NCBI GenBank assembly: GCA_964596165.1
Contig: CAZQTW010000049.1
Location: 1-49,563, forward strand
Reading direction: 5' to 3'
Origin: CAYUQT01 sp964596165
GTDB lineage: Bacteria > Planctomycetota > Phycisphaerae > UBA1845 > JAFGLZ01
Length of the DNA: 49,563 bases
Position numbers and translations under genes: made by a program. This document shows, in pieces, positions 24,819 to 33,869 of this stretch. Every line of letters starts with the position of its first letter. Within the stretch, counting starts at the first letter, position 1. A model generated the notes under the pieces. That model worked only from the letters and a program-made list of their open reading frames with translations. It was not told the origin of the DNA and did no database searches.

Positions 24819-26228
24819 ATGAGCAAAAACACACGTCGCGATTTTCTCAAGGGCACCGCCCTCACCGGAGCGGGCCTCTGGCTCGCCGGTAACTCCGGCT
24901 GCGCCAAACCGAAGGCCGCCGCGCCGGTCGCACAGACCCACAAGACCAAGGGAACCTACAAGCTCAACGAAAAGCTCAACATCGCCGGCGTCGGCTGCGG
25001 CGGCAAGGGCGCCAGCGACATCCAGAAATGTCGCGGCGAGAACGTCGTCGCCCTTTGTGACGTGGACTTCAACCGAATGGCCGGGGCAATCAAAAACTTC
25101 CCCAACGCCAAGAAGTACCACGACTGGCGGGTCCTGTTCGACGAAATGGGCAATGGCATCGACGCGATCACCTGCTCGACCACCGACCACATGCACGCCG
25201 CCATCTGCGTGACCGCCATGCGAATGGGCAAGCACGTCTACTGCCAGAAGCCGCTGACCCACGACGTGTGGGAAGCGAGGATGATGGCCGTCACGGCCAA
25301 AGAGCACAACGTCGCCACGCAGATGGGCAATCAGGGAACCGCCCTCGACGGGTTCCGGACGGCCGTCGAGGCGATTCGGGCCGGCGTCATCGGCAACGTC
25401 ACCGAAGCGCACATCTGGACCAACCGGCCGGTCTGGCCCCAAGGAAAGAAACGCCCGCCGGGCAGCGATTCGATCCCCGAAAACCTCGATTGGGACCTGT
25501 GGATCGGAACGGCCCCGATGCGGCCTTACAAGAAAGACTGCTACCATCCGTTCTCCTGGCGCGGCTGGTGGGACTTCGGCACCGGCGCCCTGGGCGACAT
25601 GGGCTGCCACACGGCCAACATGGCGTTCATGGCCCTCGACCTCAAGTGGCCGACGACGATCGAGGCCGAATGCTCCGGATTCGACAAAGATAGCTTCCCA
25701 ACCTGGAGTATCATCACCTATCAGTTCCCCGCCCGCGGCAGTCTGCCGCCGCTGACGTGGACGTGGTACGACGGCGGAAAGGACAAGCCGCAGAAGGTGC
25801 ACGACAAGCTAAAAGGCCTGATCCAGGGCGAACACTACAATCCCAGCGGGTCCGTCCTGATCGGCGACAAGGGCACCCTCTATTCGCCTAGCGACTACGG
25901 CGCCGCGTCCACGCTCCTGCCCAGGAAGGATTTCGAGGGCTACAAGCCGGGTCCGCAAACGTATCCGCGGTGGGGGCCGGGCAACCACGACCAGCACCAC
26001 ACCGACGAATGGATCGCGGCCTGCAAGGACCCAAAGAAAAAGTGCCTGTCCAACTTCGAATACGGCGGCACGCTGACCGAAGCCCTGATGCTGGGCAACG
26101 TGGCCATGTTCGCCGGAAAGAAGATCGAATGGGACGGCGCCAACTGCAAGGTCACCAACTGCCCCGAGGCCAACGCCGTCATCCGGCGCAAATACCGCAA
26201 AGGCTGGGAAGTGCCGGGACTGGGATAG
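24819..26228 (+). CDS. Gfo/Idh/MocA-family oxidoreductase with Tat signal
   Basis: This 469-residue enzyme has a twin-arginine-type leader (T-R-R-D-F-L-K-G) followed by a hydrophobic stretch and a lipobox-like S-G-C, so it is exported folded, likely with its NAD(P) cofactor. The Rossmann motif is degenerate (G-V-G-C-G-G-K-G), followed by V-V-A-L-C-D-V-D. The catalytic-region motif Q-K-P-L-T-H-D replaces the usual E-K-P, as in many secreted Planctomycetes and Bacteroidetes members, and D-M-G-C-H is present in the C-terminal domain. These enzymes oxidise or epimerise sugars. AAGGAG eight bases before ATG 24819 fixes the start, and an upstream extension to 24402 is not family-like. A strong hairpin ends the transcript. 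Confidence 0.93.
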   Translation: MSKNTRRDFLKGTALTGAGLWLAGNSGCAKPKAAAPVAQTHKTKGTYKLNEKLNIAGVGCGGKGASDIQKCRGENVVALCDVDFNRMAGAIKNFPNAKKYHDWRVLFDEMGNGIDAITCSTTDHMHAAICVTAMRMGKHVYCQKPLTHDVWEARMMAVTAKEHNVATQMGNQGTALDGFRTAVEAIRAGVIGNVTEAHIWTNRPVWPQGKKRPPGSDSIPENLDWDLWIGTAPMRPYKKDCYHPFSWRGWWDFGTGALGDMGCHTANMAFMALDLKWPTTIEAECSGFDKDSFPTWSIITYQFPARGSLPPLTWTWYDGGKDKPQKVHDKLKGLIQGEHYNPSGSVLIGDKGTLYSPSDYGAASTLLPRKDFEGYKPGPQTYPRWGPGNHDQHHTDEWIAACKDPKKKCLSNFEYGGTLTEALMLGNVAMFAGKKIEWDGANCKVTNCPEANAVIRRKYRKGWEVPGLG

Positions 26229-26253
26229 CCGTTATTCTCTCAGACGCTGATTC

Positions 26254-26287
26254 AACGGGGCGCCGGACAACCATCCGGCGCCCCGTT
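26254..26287 (+). terminator. Hairpin terminator of the oxidoreductase gene
   Basis: A perfect 14-bp stem (26254-26267 pairing with 26274-26287) with a six-base loop CAACCA, beginning 26 bases after the oxidoreductase stop codon. The stem is G+C-rich in the middle. It lacks a strong run of T after it (TTGTCGTTTGG), so it may work with Rho or protect the 3' end. Confidence 0.75.
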
Positions 26288-26406
26288 GTCGTTTGGACAG
26301 GCAGATGCATCGTCGCCCGCCGAATCGCCACGAGCGTCATCAGTGCCATCGCGCCTGGGCGAGAATCGCCCCGACAGCGCCGCGATGCAGACGACCAACA
26401 GGTGAT

Positions 26407-27102
26407 TCATTCGGAGCCTGCCATTCGCTGAGCGACATTCTCGAGCTTGGTGCGCACGATTTCAGAGTGCACCCTTTTCGCTTCTGCACACATATGTGCT
26501 GCGAGCGAACGCCAGACATGATGTCTTAGGTCAAAGTAGGTGAGCCCCAACAACCACAGCTGGCCGTGCCCGGGAGGACAGACCTCCGGGAGTGCGCGCA
26601 CTCGTGACTCTTCAGCAACCAGGCAGTCTGCAAGAGACGCCAAGCTCTCCTCTGAAAAGGTATTGTCGGGCAAGGTAACGCCCAGAACCAGGAGGGCAAA
26701 TGCGAAGAATGGCAACTCCTCGGATGACCGTATCCATGCCATTCTCCACGAAAGGAATCGTGCTGCTGCCTTCTGAACATCGTTTCCGAGTACCAAGGAA
26801 CGGGCAACTAGTTGAGCGACTGTCTGGTTTTCGCCGGGGGAGCGGTCTTCGTACTCCGGATCGGCCCCGGCACGAAGCAGAATGGCGCAAGAAAAGGCCC
26901 TCATCATATGCCCGCGGATGCCGGTGCCTTCTGGCTGCCAGTTGGGGTCATCAGGTTCCGACCATTTGATCAACTCCAGGACCTCTACAAGCGACCCGTC
27001 CATTGGAACCGGTACTTTACCCGTATGGCGTATCTGCCGGAGTGACACAACAAGATCCTCGGCACCCCCGCCGTAGTCTGCCGAGGCGATCTCCATAAGC
27101 AT
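26407..27102 (-). CDS. Unknown helical protein downstream of nucleotidyltransferase
   Basis: A 231-residue, mostly helical protein with no signal peptide, no clear membrane span and no family I recognise. Notable stretches are V-L-E-L-I-K-W-S-E-P-D-D-P-N-W, R-G-H-M-M-R-A-F-S-C-A-I-L-L-R-A-G and F-D-L-R-H-H-V-W-R-S. It follows the nucleotidyltransferase by 53 bases on the same strand, suggesting a two-gene unit. The frame is open upstream through those 53 bases and into the nucleotidyltransferase 3' end, reading like protein (A-V-R-Q-A-A-K-L-L-R-S-E-C), but I find no ATG or GTG there, so ATG 27102 is used. The G+C content is lower than that of the neighbouring genes, which suggests an accessory origin. 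Confidence 0.7.
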   Translation of the reverse strand: MLMEIASADYGGGAEDLVVSLRQIRHTGKVPVPMDGSLVEVLELIKWSEPDDPNWQPEGTGIRGHMMRAFSCAILLRAGADPEYEDRSPGENQTVAQLVARSLVLGNDVQKAAARFLSWRMAWIRSSEELPFFAFALLVLGVTLPDNTFSEESLASLADCLVAEESRVRALPEVCPPGHGQLWLLGLTYFDLRHHVWRSLAAHMCAEAKRVHSEIVRTKLENVAQRMAGSE

Positions 27103-27155
27103 ACGTTCATTCGATTTCTGCCCGCATTCCGAACGAAGCAGTTTGGCGGCCTGCC

Positions 27156-27680
27156 TTACGGCAATCTCAATTGGATCTCCGGGGGAACCTTCTTCCCCAG
27201 ATCCGGATATCTCTCCACCAGGCGAAGAATGTCCGCCAGATCCTTCTGACGTTTGCTCCGGCGCCGTCGTTCGTCCGAATAGGCCCAGATCTTTCCCTGG
27301 AGGACATCCTCAAGGGCCGCAACGGACATCTCATATCCGAGGACTTGACGACGAACGGCACGCGAGATGAAATCCTGGTAGCGAGAGTCGGTCTGAAGCT
27401 GAACTCGCAGATCGGACCCCGCGACGGATAGGTTGATGCTGTGCTCAAACGTCTCGATCTTCATGCCCTCGGAACAAGCCCTATCGCACAACACTTCGAG
27501 CTTGTCGGTGACGACGACCAAATCCATGTCCAGGCTGACCACGGGCTCAGCATAGGCGTTGACGGCCAGCCCTCCGATTACGCAGTATCTCGATTCCGTC
27601 TTCTTCAGAAGATCGAGCAAGAACTGAACGACATCGAATCGCCCGTTGGCAACTCTGTTCATGAAAGTCCTGCTGGTCAT
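27156..27680 (-). CDS. Nucleotidyltransferase (AbiEii/MNT-like)
   Basis: A 174-residue protein with the minimal nucleotidyltransferase core: V-I-G-G-L-A-V-N-A-Y at 34-43 (the G-G loop), then S-L-D-M-D-L-V-V with metal-binding Asp51 and Asp53. The following helices include R-S-K-R-Q-K-D-L-A-D-I-L-R-L, seen in AbiEii/DUF6036-type proteins. Related proteins act as toxins or their modulators by transferring nucleotides to tRNA or proteins. The frame is open to 27920, but ATG 27680 is chosen, with GGAGG six bases before it. It is divergent from pabB and paired with the downstream unknown gene. A toxin-antitoxin or defence role is plausible but unproven. Confidence 0.8.
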   Translation of the reverse strand: MTSRTFMNRVANGRFDVVQFLLDLLKKTESRYCVIGGLAVNAYAEPVVSLDMDLVVVTDKLEVLCDRACSEGMKIETFEHSINLSVAGSDLRVQLQTDSRYQDFISRAVRRQVLGYEMSVAALEDVLQGKIWAYSDERRRRSKRQKDLADILRLVERYPDLGKKVPPEIQLRLP

Positions 27681-27849
27681 GCATTGCCTCCGGTTCCCGC
27701 AATAATACCAGCATATCCCAATCGCTCGGGTCAGCAAACACCGCACCGTCGATCGGGTTGTCGCAGAACGATATCGGGCGTAGCCGTCCGACGGCATCCG
27801 GCGGATGACTTGTTTCCGCCCAAAGGGATGCTCTGTTATACTTCGACCC

Positions 27850-29331
27850 ATGGCGGCATCCGTCCCCGTGGCCATCGTGTCCCGCAAATTGAACCTCGAG
27901 CTCGACCCGCTCGAGGCCATGCGTCGGCTCAGCCGACGCGCGGCTCCGCTCTTCCTCGACAGCGCCGCGACGGACAGCCGCTACGGCCGGTACACCGCGC
28001 TCATGTGCGAACCGACCGGCCTGCTCTGCACCGGCCGGGAAGGCAAAACACACGTCGATTTCGGCGGCAGCCATCGCGTCCTCGACGAAGGGCCCTTTGC
28101 AGCCCTGGCGCCGGGGCTGAGACCCTTCAAAGTGGTGCAACGTCCCGATGATGTACCGTGCTTCGTCGGGTGGGCCGGATACCTGGCCTACGAGGTGGGG
28201 CGATTCATCGAACGCGTGCCGGCGACCACGCGAGCCGACATTCAACTGCCCGTCGTCCGGCTGGGCTTCTACGACACCGCGGCCGTCTACGACCACAACG
28301 CCAAGACCTGGACGCTCATCGCCGTGGACCTCCATCACGGGTTTCCGGCGCCGTACGATCGAATCGTTCGCGGTCGACTGGATACGCTGGCCGGCTATCT
28401 GGCGACCGAGGGACCCCCAGCCGGACCCTCTCCCAAGGGCAAGCGTCCCGGCCGACCGACGTGGAACATGAGCCGCGACGACTGGCTCGACAACGTCCGA
28501 CGGGCCAAGGAGTACATCGCGGCGGGCGATGTCTTTCAGGTCAACCTTTCCCAACGGCTCAGCCTGCCTCTGGACGATCCGCCGTGGTCGCTGTACGAGC
28601 GCCTCCGCACGAGCAATCCGGCCTGCTACGCCGCCTACATGGCCTGGGGAGATCCGAAGGCCAAGGCGTCGGCCGCGCCCACCCATGCCGTACTGAGCAG
28701 CTCTCCCGAGCTGTTCCTCGAACTCCGCGATCGAAAGGTCGTCACGCGCCCGATCAAGGGTACGCGACCGCGCGGGAAGAACGCGGCGAGCGATCAGGCG
28801 CTCCGCCGCGAGCTGATCGACAGCGTCAAGGACCAGGCCGAACTGAACATGATCACCGACCTCGAGCGAAACGACCTCGGACGCGTCTGCGAGTACGGCA
28901 CGGTTCGCGTCATCGAGCCGCGAGGCCTCGAATCCCATCCGACGGTCTGGCACTCGGTGGCAACGGTCGAGGGGGTCCTTCACGAACGCTACGACGCCAT
29001 CGATCTGCTGAAAGCGACCCTGCCCGGCGGCTCGATCACCGGTGCGCCGAAAGTTCGGGCCATGCAGATCATCGACGAACTGGAGCCGACCGAGCGAAGC
29101 GTATACTGCGGATCGATCGGCCTCATCGGCCTGGACGGCTCGCTGACGCTTAACCTCGCCATCCGCACGATCATCGTCGAGCGCAACACGGCTCACGTGC
29201 AGGTCGGCGCCGGAATCGTGGCCGATTCCGATCCCGAGAACGAGTACGACGAAACGCTGCACAAGGCCGCCGGCATGCTGAAGGCCCTGGGTGTGGACGA
29301 AGGAATGCTTGCGGAGGCCGACCATGACTGA
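27850..29331 (+). CDS. pabB: Aminodeoxychorismate synthase component I
   Basis: This enzyme converts chorismate and ammonia to 4-amino-4-deoxychorismate for folate synthesis. The 493-residue product has a divergent N-terminal part and a full chorismate-binding domain (G-D-V-F-Q-V-N-L-S-Q-R at the start, L-P-G-G-S-I-T-G-A-P-K near the end). It reads P-I-K-G-T-R-P-R with Lys303; a lysine here is typical of PabB, while anthranilate synthase has alanine at this site. The nearby E-R-N-D-L-G-R also fits. The neighbour pabC overlaps its end by eight bases, strongly supporting this call over trpE. No pabA glutaminase is visible in the window. The start ATG 27850 gives a sensible N-terminus. Confidence 0.93.
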   Translation: MAASVPVAIVSRKLNLELDPLEAMRRLSRRAAPLFLDSAATDSRYGRYTALMCEPTGLLCTGREGKTHVDFGGSHRVLDEGPFAALAPGLRPFKVVQRPDDVPCFVGWAGYLAYEVGRFIERVPATTRADIQLPVVRLGFYDTAAVYDHNAKTWTLIAVDLHHGFPAPYDRIVRGRLDTLAGYLATEGPPAGPSPKGKRPGRPTWNMSRDDWLDNVRRAKEYIAAGDVFQVNLSQRLSLPLDDPPWSLYERLRTSNPACYAAYMAWGDPKAKASAAPTHAVLSSSPELFLELRDRKVVTRPIKGTRPRGKNAASDQALRRELIDSVKDQAELNMITDLERNDLGRVCEYGTVRVIEPRGLESHPTVWHSVATVEGVLHERYDAIDLLKATLPGGSITGAPKVRAMQIIDELEPTERSVYCGSIGLIGLDGSLTLNLAIRTIIVERNTAHVQVGAGIVADSDPENEYDETLHKAAGMLKALGVDEGMLAEADHD

Positions 29332-30205
29332 ATTCGCGTACCTGAACGGTCAGTTCGTCGAGGCCGATCAGGCCGGCCTCAGCATCTTCGACGCCGGACT
29401 GCTGCACGGCGCCGGCCTCTTCGAGACAATGCGGGCGTACCATGGGATCCTCTTTCGCCTCTCGGATCACCTGGCCCGGCTGGCCGCCTCAGCCGATGTG
29501 CTGTCGATGTTCCAACTCGACGAGGCCGGACAGAAAAAGATCGGCGAGGATCTGACCGAATTGCTGCGCCGAAACAGTCTTACCGAGGCGCGCACAAGGC
29601 TGACCGTTACGACGGGCAACCTCCGTGGTGTGCGGACTACCGGCGGCCAGGTCACCCCCACGGTCTTCGCGACGGCCACCGCGATGGAGCCCTACCCGTC
29701 GCACCTCTATGAGAAGGGAATGACGGTCCTCCTGAGCGTTCACAAGCAATCGCGGCTGGACCCGACCTGCGGCTTCAAAACCTTGAGCTATCTGTCGCGG
29801 CTCATCTCGCTCCGCGAAGCGCAAGTCCGCGAGTGCGGCGAGGCGCTGTGGTTCACGCACGAAAACCTCCTGGCCGAGGGCGCGATCAGCAACGTCTTCA
29901 TCGTCAAAGAGGGTGTGCTCAAAACACCCCCGATCGACACACCGGTGCTCCCCGGCATCACGCGCAAGGTCGTCCTCGAGCTCGCCCAGGCACACGGCAT
30001 CAGCGTCCTGGAAATCCCACTGACCATCAACGACCTGCTGGGCGCCGACGAGGTCTTCCTGACCAACAGCGTCATGGAGGTCATGCCCGTTTGCCGCGTC
30101 GAACGCCGCCCCATCGGTCATGAGAAGCCCGGTCCCCTGACGAACAGACTCACCGCACTCTACAAGGAACAGGTCGAGAAGGAGTGCACGTCCAATGCCC
30201 GCTAG
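29324..30205 (+). CDS. pabC: Aminodeoxychorismate lyase-like class IV aminotransferase
   Basis: A PLP-dependent fold-type IV enzyme of 293 residues. It begins Y-L-N-G-Q-F-V, then G-L-F-E-T-M-R-A-Y-H-G. The Schiff-base lysine is in F-K-T-L-S-Y-L-S-R-L, and E-G-A-I-S-N-V-F-I and P-G-I-T-R complete the cofactor-phosphate motifs. The next partner of pabB product is the lyase that releases pyruvate to give 4-aminobenzoate, so PabC is the natural call. The same fold includes branched-chain and D-amino-acid aminotransferases, which cannot be fully excluded from sequence. Its start overlaps the last eight bases of pabB, so translation is coupled. Confidence 0.85.
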   Translation: MTEFAYLNGQFVEADQAGLSIFDAGLLHGAGLFETMRAYHGILFRLSDHLARLAASADVLSMFQLDEAGQKKIGEDLTELLRRNSLTEARTRLTVTTGNLRGVRTTGGQVTPTVFATATAMEPYPSHLYEKGMTVLLSVHKQSRLDPTCGFKTLSYLSRLISLREAQVRECGEALWFTHENLLAEGAISNVFIVKEGVLKTPPIDTPVLPGITRKVVLELAQAHGISVLEIPLTINDLLGADEVFLTNSVMEVMPVCRVERRPIGHEKPGPLTNRLTALYKEQVEKECTSNAR

Positions 30206-31343
30206 ATCCCGACCAAGATCCGTCGCCGAAGTGGTCGACGTCCTTCACGCGATTGCGGACCCCGCTCTGGCGCAAACGTGGGACAACGTCGGCCTCATCG
30301 CCGGCGACCCGAGCGCGGCCTGCCGCGGACTGCTGCTTTGCGTCGACATGACCCCGGCGGTGATCGACGAGGCGTGCGCGCTCTCCGCCTCACTGGTCGT
30401 CGCATATCACCCCCCGATCTTCAAGCCCATCAAGCGGCTGGTGGCGGACAGCCGGGAGACCGACGCCCTGGTCCTCCGCGCGATCCGAAGACAACTGCAC
30501 GTCTACGCCCTGCATACGGCCCTCGATGCGGCCGAGGGCGGTACGAACGATGTGATCGCCGACCTGTGCGGAATCCGCCGTACCGAACCGTTCGAGGACG
30601 CCCCGGCCGAGGCCGAGCGGGCCAAGGTCGTCGTGTTCGTCCCACCCGCCGAGGTCGATCGCGTGGCCGAGGCCATGTTCGCCGCCGGTGCCGGCCGCAT
30701 CGGAGCATACGAGAAGTGCAGCTTCCGCCTTCGCGGCTGGGGAACCTTCTTCGGCACCGAAGACAGCGACCCCACGATCGGGCGGCGCGGGCGGCTCGAG
30801 CACGTTGAGGAGGTTCGCCTCGAAGCGATCGTCGACGCCCATACGGTCGCCGGCGTCCTCGCCGCCGCGCGTCGCGCCCATTCCTACGAGGAGCCCGCCA
30901 TCGACGTCTACCCGCTGAAGCCGTCGCGCATGCGACCCGGCATCGGGCGAATCGGCACGCTGCCCCGCGTGATATCGCTGGGGGCATTGGCCCGCCGACT
31001 GGGCAAGGCCGTCGATTCCCCGAACGTTCGCATCGTGGGCAAGACAACCCAACCCGTGCGCCGCGTCGCGATCTGCGTCGGTTCCGCCGGACGGCTGCCC
31101 GATCAAACGCCGCGGACCACCGATTGCGACGCCGTGATCACCGGCGAGGTCAACCACCACGACGCCCTCTATTGGAGCCGTCGGGGCGAACGACGAAAGT
31201 CCGGCTTCGGCGTGATCGCCCTCGGACACTGGCACAGCGAACGCCCCGCGCTCGCCTCGGTGGCCAAACGTCTGCGAACCGCCCTCCCCGGACTCCGCAT
31301 CGCAATCAGCAAACAGGACCGCGACCCGTTCACGACGCTGTAA
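30195..31343 (+). CDS. Nif3-like dinuclear metal-centre protein, long form
   Basis: A 382-residue member of the NIF3/YbgI family, which forms a hexameric ring with a two-metal site per subunit. Visible are T-W-D-N-V-G-L-I near the N-terminus, V-A-Y-H-P-P-I-F-K-P-I-K, H-T-A-L-D-A-A in the middle, and G-H-W-H-S-E near the end, where the metal ligands of this family are found. The usual H-H-P is Y-H-P-P here, a form I associate with the eukaryotic NIF3L1 branch. An insert of about 110 residues (residues 135-245, with a P-II-like pattern) makes it the long form. Function is unclear; the family has GTP cyclohydrolase- or folate-related links, and its overlap by 11 bases with pabC suits a folate connection. 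Confidence 0.9.
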   Translation: MPARSRPRSVAEVVDVLHAIADPALAQTWDNVGLIAGDPSAACRGLLLCVDMTPAVIDEACALSASLVVAYHPPIFKPIKRLVADSRETDALVLRAIRRQLHVYALHTALDAAEGGTNDVIADLCGIRRTEPFEDAPAEAERAKVVVFVPPAEVDRVAEAMFAAGAGRIGAYEKCSFRLRGWGTFFGTEDSDPTIGRRGRLEHVEEVRLEAIVDAHTVAGVLAAARRAHSYEEPAIDVYPLKPSRMRPGIGRIGTLPRVISLGALARRLGKAVDSPNVRIVGKTTQPVRRVAICVGSAGRLPDQTPRTTDCDAVITGEVNHHDALYWSRRGERRKSGFGVIALGHWHSERPALASVAKRLRTALPGLRIAISKQDRDPFTTL

Positions 31344-31380
31344 CCCTTTGAGGATCCCATTTGAGAGCCGAGGTGACATC

Positions 31381-32490
31381 ATGAGCCACGCGTCGATGAG
31401 GAAGTGCATGATCGGTCTGGTCGCATTGGTGCCAAGCATGAACTTTGCCGCCGAGAAGGGCCCTTTGTGGCTTCATCCGAAGTGCACCAAGCTGCCCACC
31501 GACAAGCAAGGCCCGTTCGTGCGACTGGGCGACGGCGGCATCCTGGCCATCGGAACGACCGAGGCCTTCATCAGCAAGGACGACGGCAAGACCTGGGAGT
31601 CCCGCCCGCTCTTCCAGCCTGGGCAGAACGTCACCGTCGGCGGCGAGCGGGCCATGATCCGCACGCGCGACGGCGTAGTCATCCTGGGATTCATGAACGA
31701 AAAAGAGGCCGTCTGGAAATGGAACAGCCAGAAGCATGACGGCGAGCCCGGCACCAAGCTGCCGACCTACATCCTCCGCAGTCTGGACGACGGCAAGACC
31801 TGGCAGGCACCGCAAAAGCTTCACGACGCCTGGACGGGCGACTCCCGCGACATGATCCAGACCCGCAGCGGCCGGGTCGTCTTCTCGTCGATGAACATGC
31901 TGAACAACCCGGGCCGGCATGCCGTCCTGACCTACTCGTCGAAAGACAACGGGCAGACGTGGACGCGGAGCAACATCATCGACCTCGGCGGCCAGGGTCA
32001 CCACGGCGGCGTGACCGAGGCCACCATCGAGCAGCTCAAGGACGGCCGCATCTGGATGCTCATGCGGACGAACTGGGATCGATTCTGGGAGGCGTTCTCC
32101 GAGGACGAGGGCGTCTCGTGGCGCGTCATTCGTCCCTCGAAAATCGAAGCCAGTTGCGCCCCCGGCATGCTCAAGCGGCTCCGGAGCGGGCGGCTGGTGC
32201 TGGTCTGGAACCGGCCGTACCCCGAAGGCAAGACGAGTTGGCCGCGCGTCGGCGGCGACGGCGAGTGGTCCGAAGTCCCCGCGCTGAACCATCGGGAAGA
32301 GCTCTCGATCGCCTTCTCGGATGACGACGGAGCGACATGGTCCAAACCGGTGGTCTTCGCCCGCCAAAAGGGCTCGTGGCTGGCCTACCCGCACATCTTC
32401 GAGCACGCCCCCGGCGAACTGTGGATCACCACGATGCAGGGCGGCGTCCGCCTCAGCCTGCGCGAAGAGGACTTCAGGGGTGCGATCTGA
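31381..32490 (+). CDS. Secreted sialidase/BNR Asp-box repeat protein, first
   Basis: A 369-residue protein with a short signal-like N-terminus (G-L-V-A-L-V-P-S-M-N-F-A-A) and a six-bladed propeller. Five Asp boxes of the form S-x-D-D-G-x-T-W are visible (S-K-D-D-G-K-T-W, S-L-D-D-G-K-T-W, S-K-D-N-G-Q-T-W, S-E-D-E-G-V-S-W, S-D-D-D-G-A-T-W), as in exo-alpha-sialidases. The catalytic arginine triad of true sialidases cannot be confirmed by eye. It could act on another glycan. ATG 31381 is chosen with GAGGTGA just upstream. It follows nif3 by 37 bases and may share the transcript. Confidence 0.85.
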   Translation: MSHASMRKCMIGLVALVPSMNFAAEKGPLWLHPKCTKLPTDKQGPFVRLGDGGILAIGTTEAFISKDDGKTWESRPLFQPGQNVTVGGERAMIRTRDGVVILGFMNEKEAVWKWNSQKHDGEPGTKLPTYILRSLDDGKTWQAPQKLHDAWTGDSRDMIQTRSGRVVFSSMNMLNNPGRHAVLTYSSKDNGQTWTRSNIIDLGGQGHHGGVTEATIEQLKDGRIWMLMRTNWDRFWEAFSEDEGVSWRVIRPSKIEASCAPGMLKRLRSGRLVLVWNRPYPEGKTSWPRVGGDGEWSEVPALNHREELSIAFSDDDGATWSKPVVFARQKGSWLAYPHIFEHAPGELWITTMQGGVRLSLREEDFRGAI

Positions 32491-32502
32491 CCGACGCCGT
32501 GT

Positions 32503-33633
32503 CTATCCGGATCCCTTGAACCGGCCGGGAAATCGTTCGTTCAGATAGGCAACGTAACCGCGGTACAGCGTGTCCGAATCCGGCCGCCCGATGTTCACCA
32601 GGTCGCTCCGTCGGTTCATGATGCCCTGATACTGATAACAAAGCAGCTTCTCAGCCAACGGCGCCTGCAAGGCGATCTGTTGTCTGATCCGCTCGATCGG
32701 ACCCGGCACGCACATCCCGCGGCCGGCGGGATCGCCCTCGAAATCGAACAACTCGCAATTGCACCAGAGCGCAACGCCCGCCTTCCGCACCTCCGTGCCG
32801 ATTCGCTCCATTGCTTGCGCGTTCCGGCGGACCAGTTCGAGCGCCTGCCGGATGTCGTTCGATCGCCCGCCGTAATCTTGCGGAGCCACAATGTTGATTC
32901 CCGTTCGTTCCAATTGCCTCGGCAGCTCATTCAACGCGCGGTGATCGCCCAGACTGCCGGGCGAGGCGAGGATCTTCACCGGTCCGATCGCCGGTCGCAG
33001 ATACTGCTTGACAAGCTTCTCGTACAGTTCGACCTGATGGTCGTGGAAGTCGATCTCGTAGGAAATGTACAGTCCCCCGAAGCATTTCCGTCCGCCGAAC
33101 CGATCGACGATCGCCTCGGCCAGCGCGGTGTTCCAGCGAAACCAGACCTCGGGCCACGGCGGCGACATGTCGGCGTAATCGCGCACCTGGCTGCAGCGCC
33201 CGCGGAGGCCGATGCCGAAAAACACCTTCATGCCCAGCCGCTCGGCCTCATCCGCACAGACACCGAGCGGGTCCGTGCATCCGAATCGGATCGGTTTGCC
33301 GACGGTCTTCTCATAACCCGGAAAGACCGGTCGGCCCCAAAACGCCGTCGCCCCGCAGATGGCCGTATCGATCCCGACGCCGTGCATGTCGCGAATCAAC
33401 GCTCGCCAATTGGCCTCGCCCCAGTGAAAGCACGTGTCCGTCCAGTAGGCCGCGTCCCACCAGTTCACGTGAATGATGTCGAAGAAGCTGCCGCTGATCC
33501 GCGGTTCGCAACCGCCGCCGCCGGCGCCCGCGGCAGCCGTCTGATCACCTAGTGACTTACGACTCACGCCGGCCACGGCCGCAGCGGCCACGAGTCCCTT
33601 GGTTCCCGTATTGAGAAACGTGCGTCGATTCAT
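32503..33633 (-). CDS. DUF4434-like secreted TIM-barrel protein, Tat-like leader
   Basis: A protein of 376 residues starting M-N-R-R-T-F-L-N-T-G, a Tat-like leader, followed by an Ala-rich hydrophobic part. The mature part fits a glycoside-hydrolase-like barrel of the DUF4434 type: F-H-W-G-E-A-N-W-R-A-L-I-R-D-M-H near the start, F-F-G-I-G-L-R, F-G-G-L-Y-I-S-Y-E-I-D with the possible catalytic Glu, and L-W-C-N-C-E-L-F-D-F-E later. Substrate is unknown. It converges with the first sialidase-like gene with only 12 bases between their stop codons. The frame is open to 33747, but ATG 33633 gives the leader. Confidence 0.75.
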   Translation of the reverse strand: MNRRTFLNTGTKGLVAAAAVAGVSRKSLGDQTAAAGAGGGGCEPRISGSFFDIIHVNWWDAAYWTDTCFHWGEANWRALIRDMHGVGIDTAICGATAFWGRPVFPGYEKTVGKPIRFGCTDPLGVCADEAERLGMKVFFGIGLRGRCSQVRDYADMSPPWPEVWFRWNTALAEAIVDRFGGRKCFGGLYISYEIDFHDHQVELYEKLVKQYLRPAIGPVKILASPGSLGDHRALNELPRQLERTGINIVAPQDYGGRSNDIRQALELVRRNAQAMERIGTEVRKAGVALWCNCELFDFEGDPAGRGMCVPGPIERIRQQIALQAPLAEKLLCYQYQGIMNRRSDLVNIGRPDSDTLYRGYVAYLNERFPGRFKGSG

Positions 33634-33869
33634 ACCTAGCCCCTCGACCCAAATCACTGGCAAGGATAGACACTCCACTCCAAGCCCCCCCGGTGGCCCC
33701 GCATCTTGGCCGTTTCGGGTCCACAACCACTCGACCATGCTCGCCATAGCCCTTATAGCACGCGCGACATCCAGTCGCTACAGGTTGGATATTCACCTTG
33801 GAATGTGTATCATATCTCCGTTGTGGTGGGGAACGTGGACCCGAAGGGGCATCAAGAGGAGGATTCTTC

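Noticed and set aside
27547..29325. Minus-strand open frame of 592 codons
   Set aside because: Antisense of pabB, which has its complete set of motifs on the plus strand.
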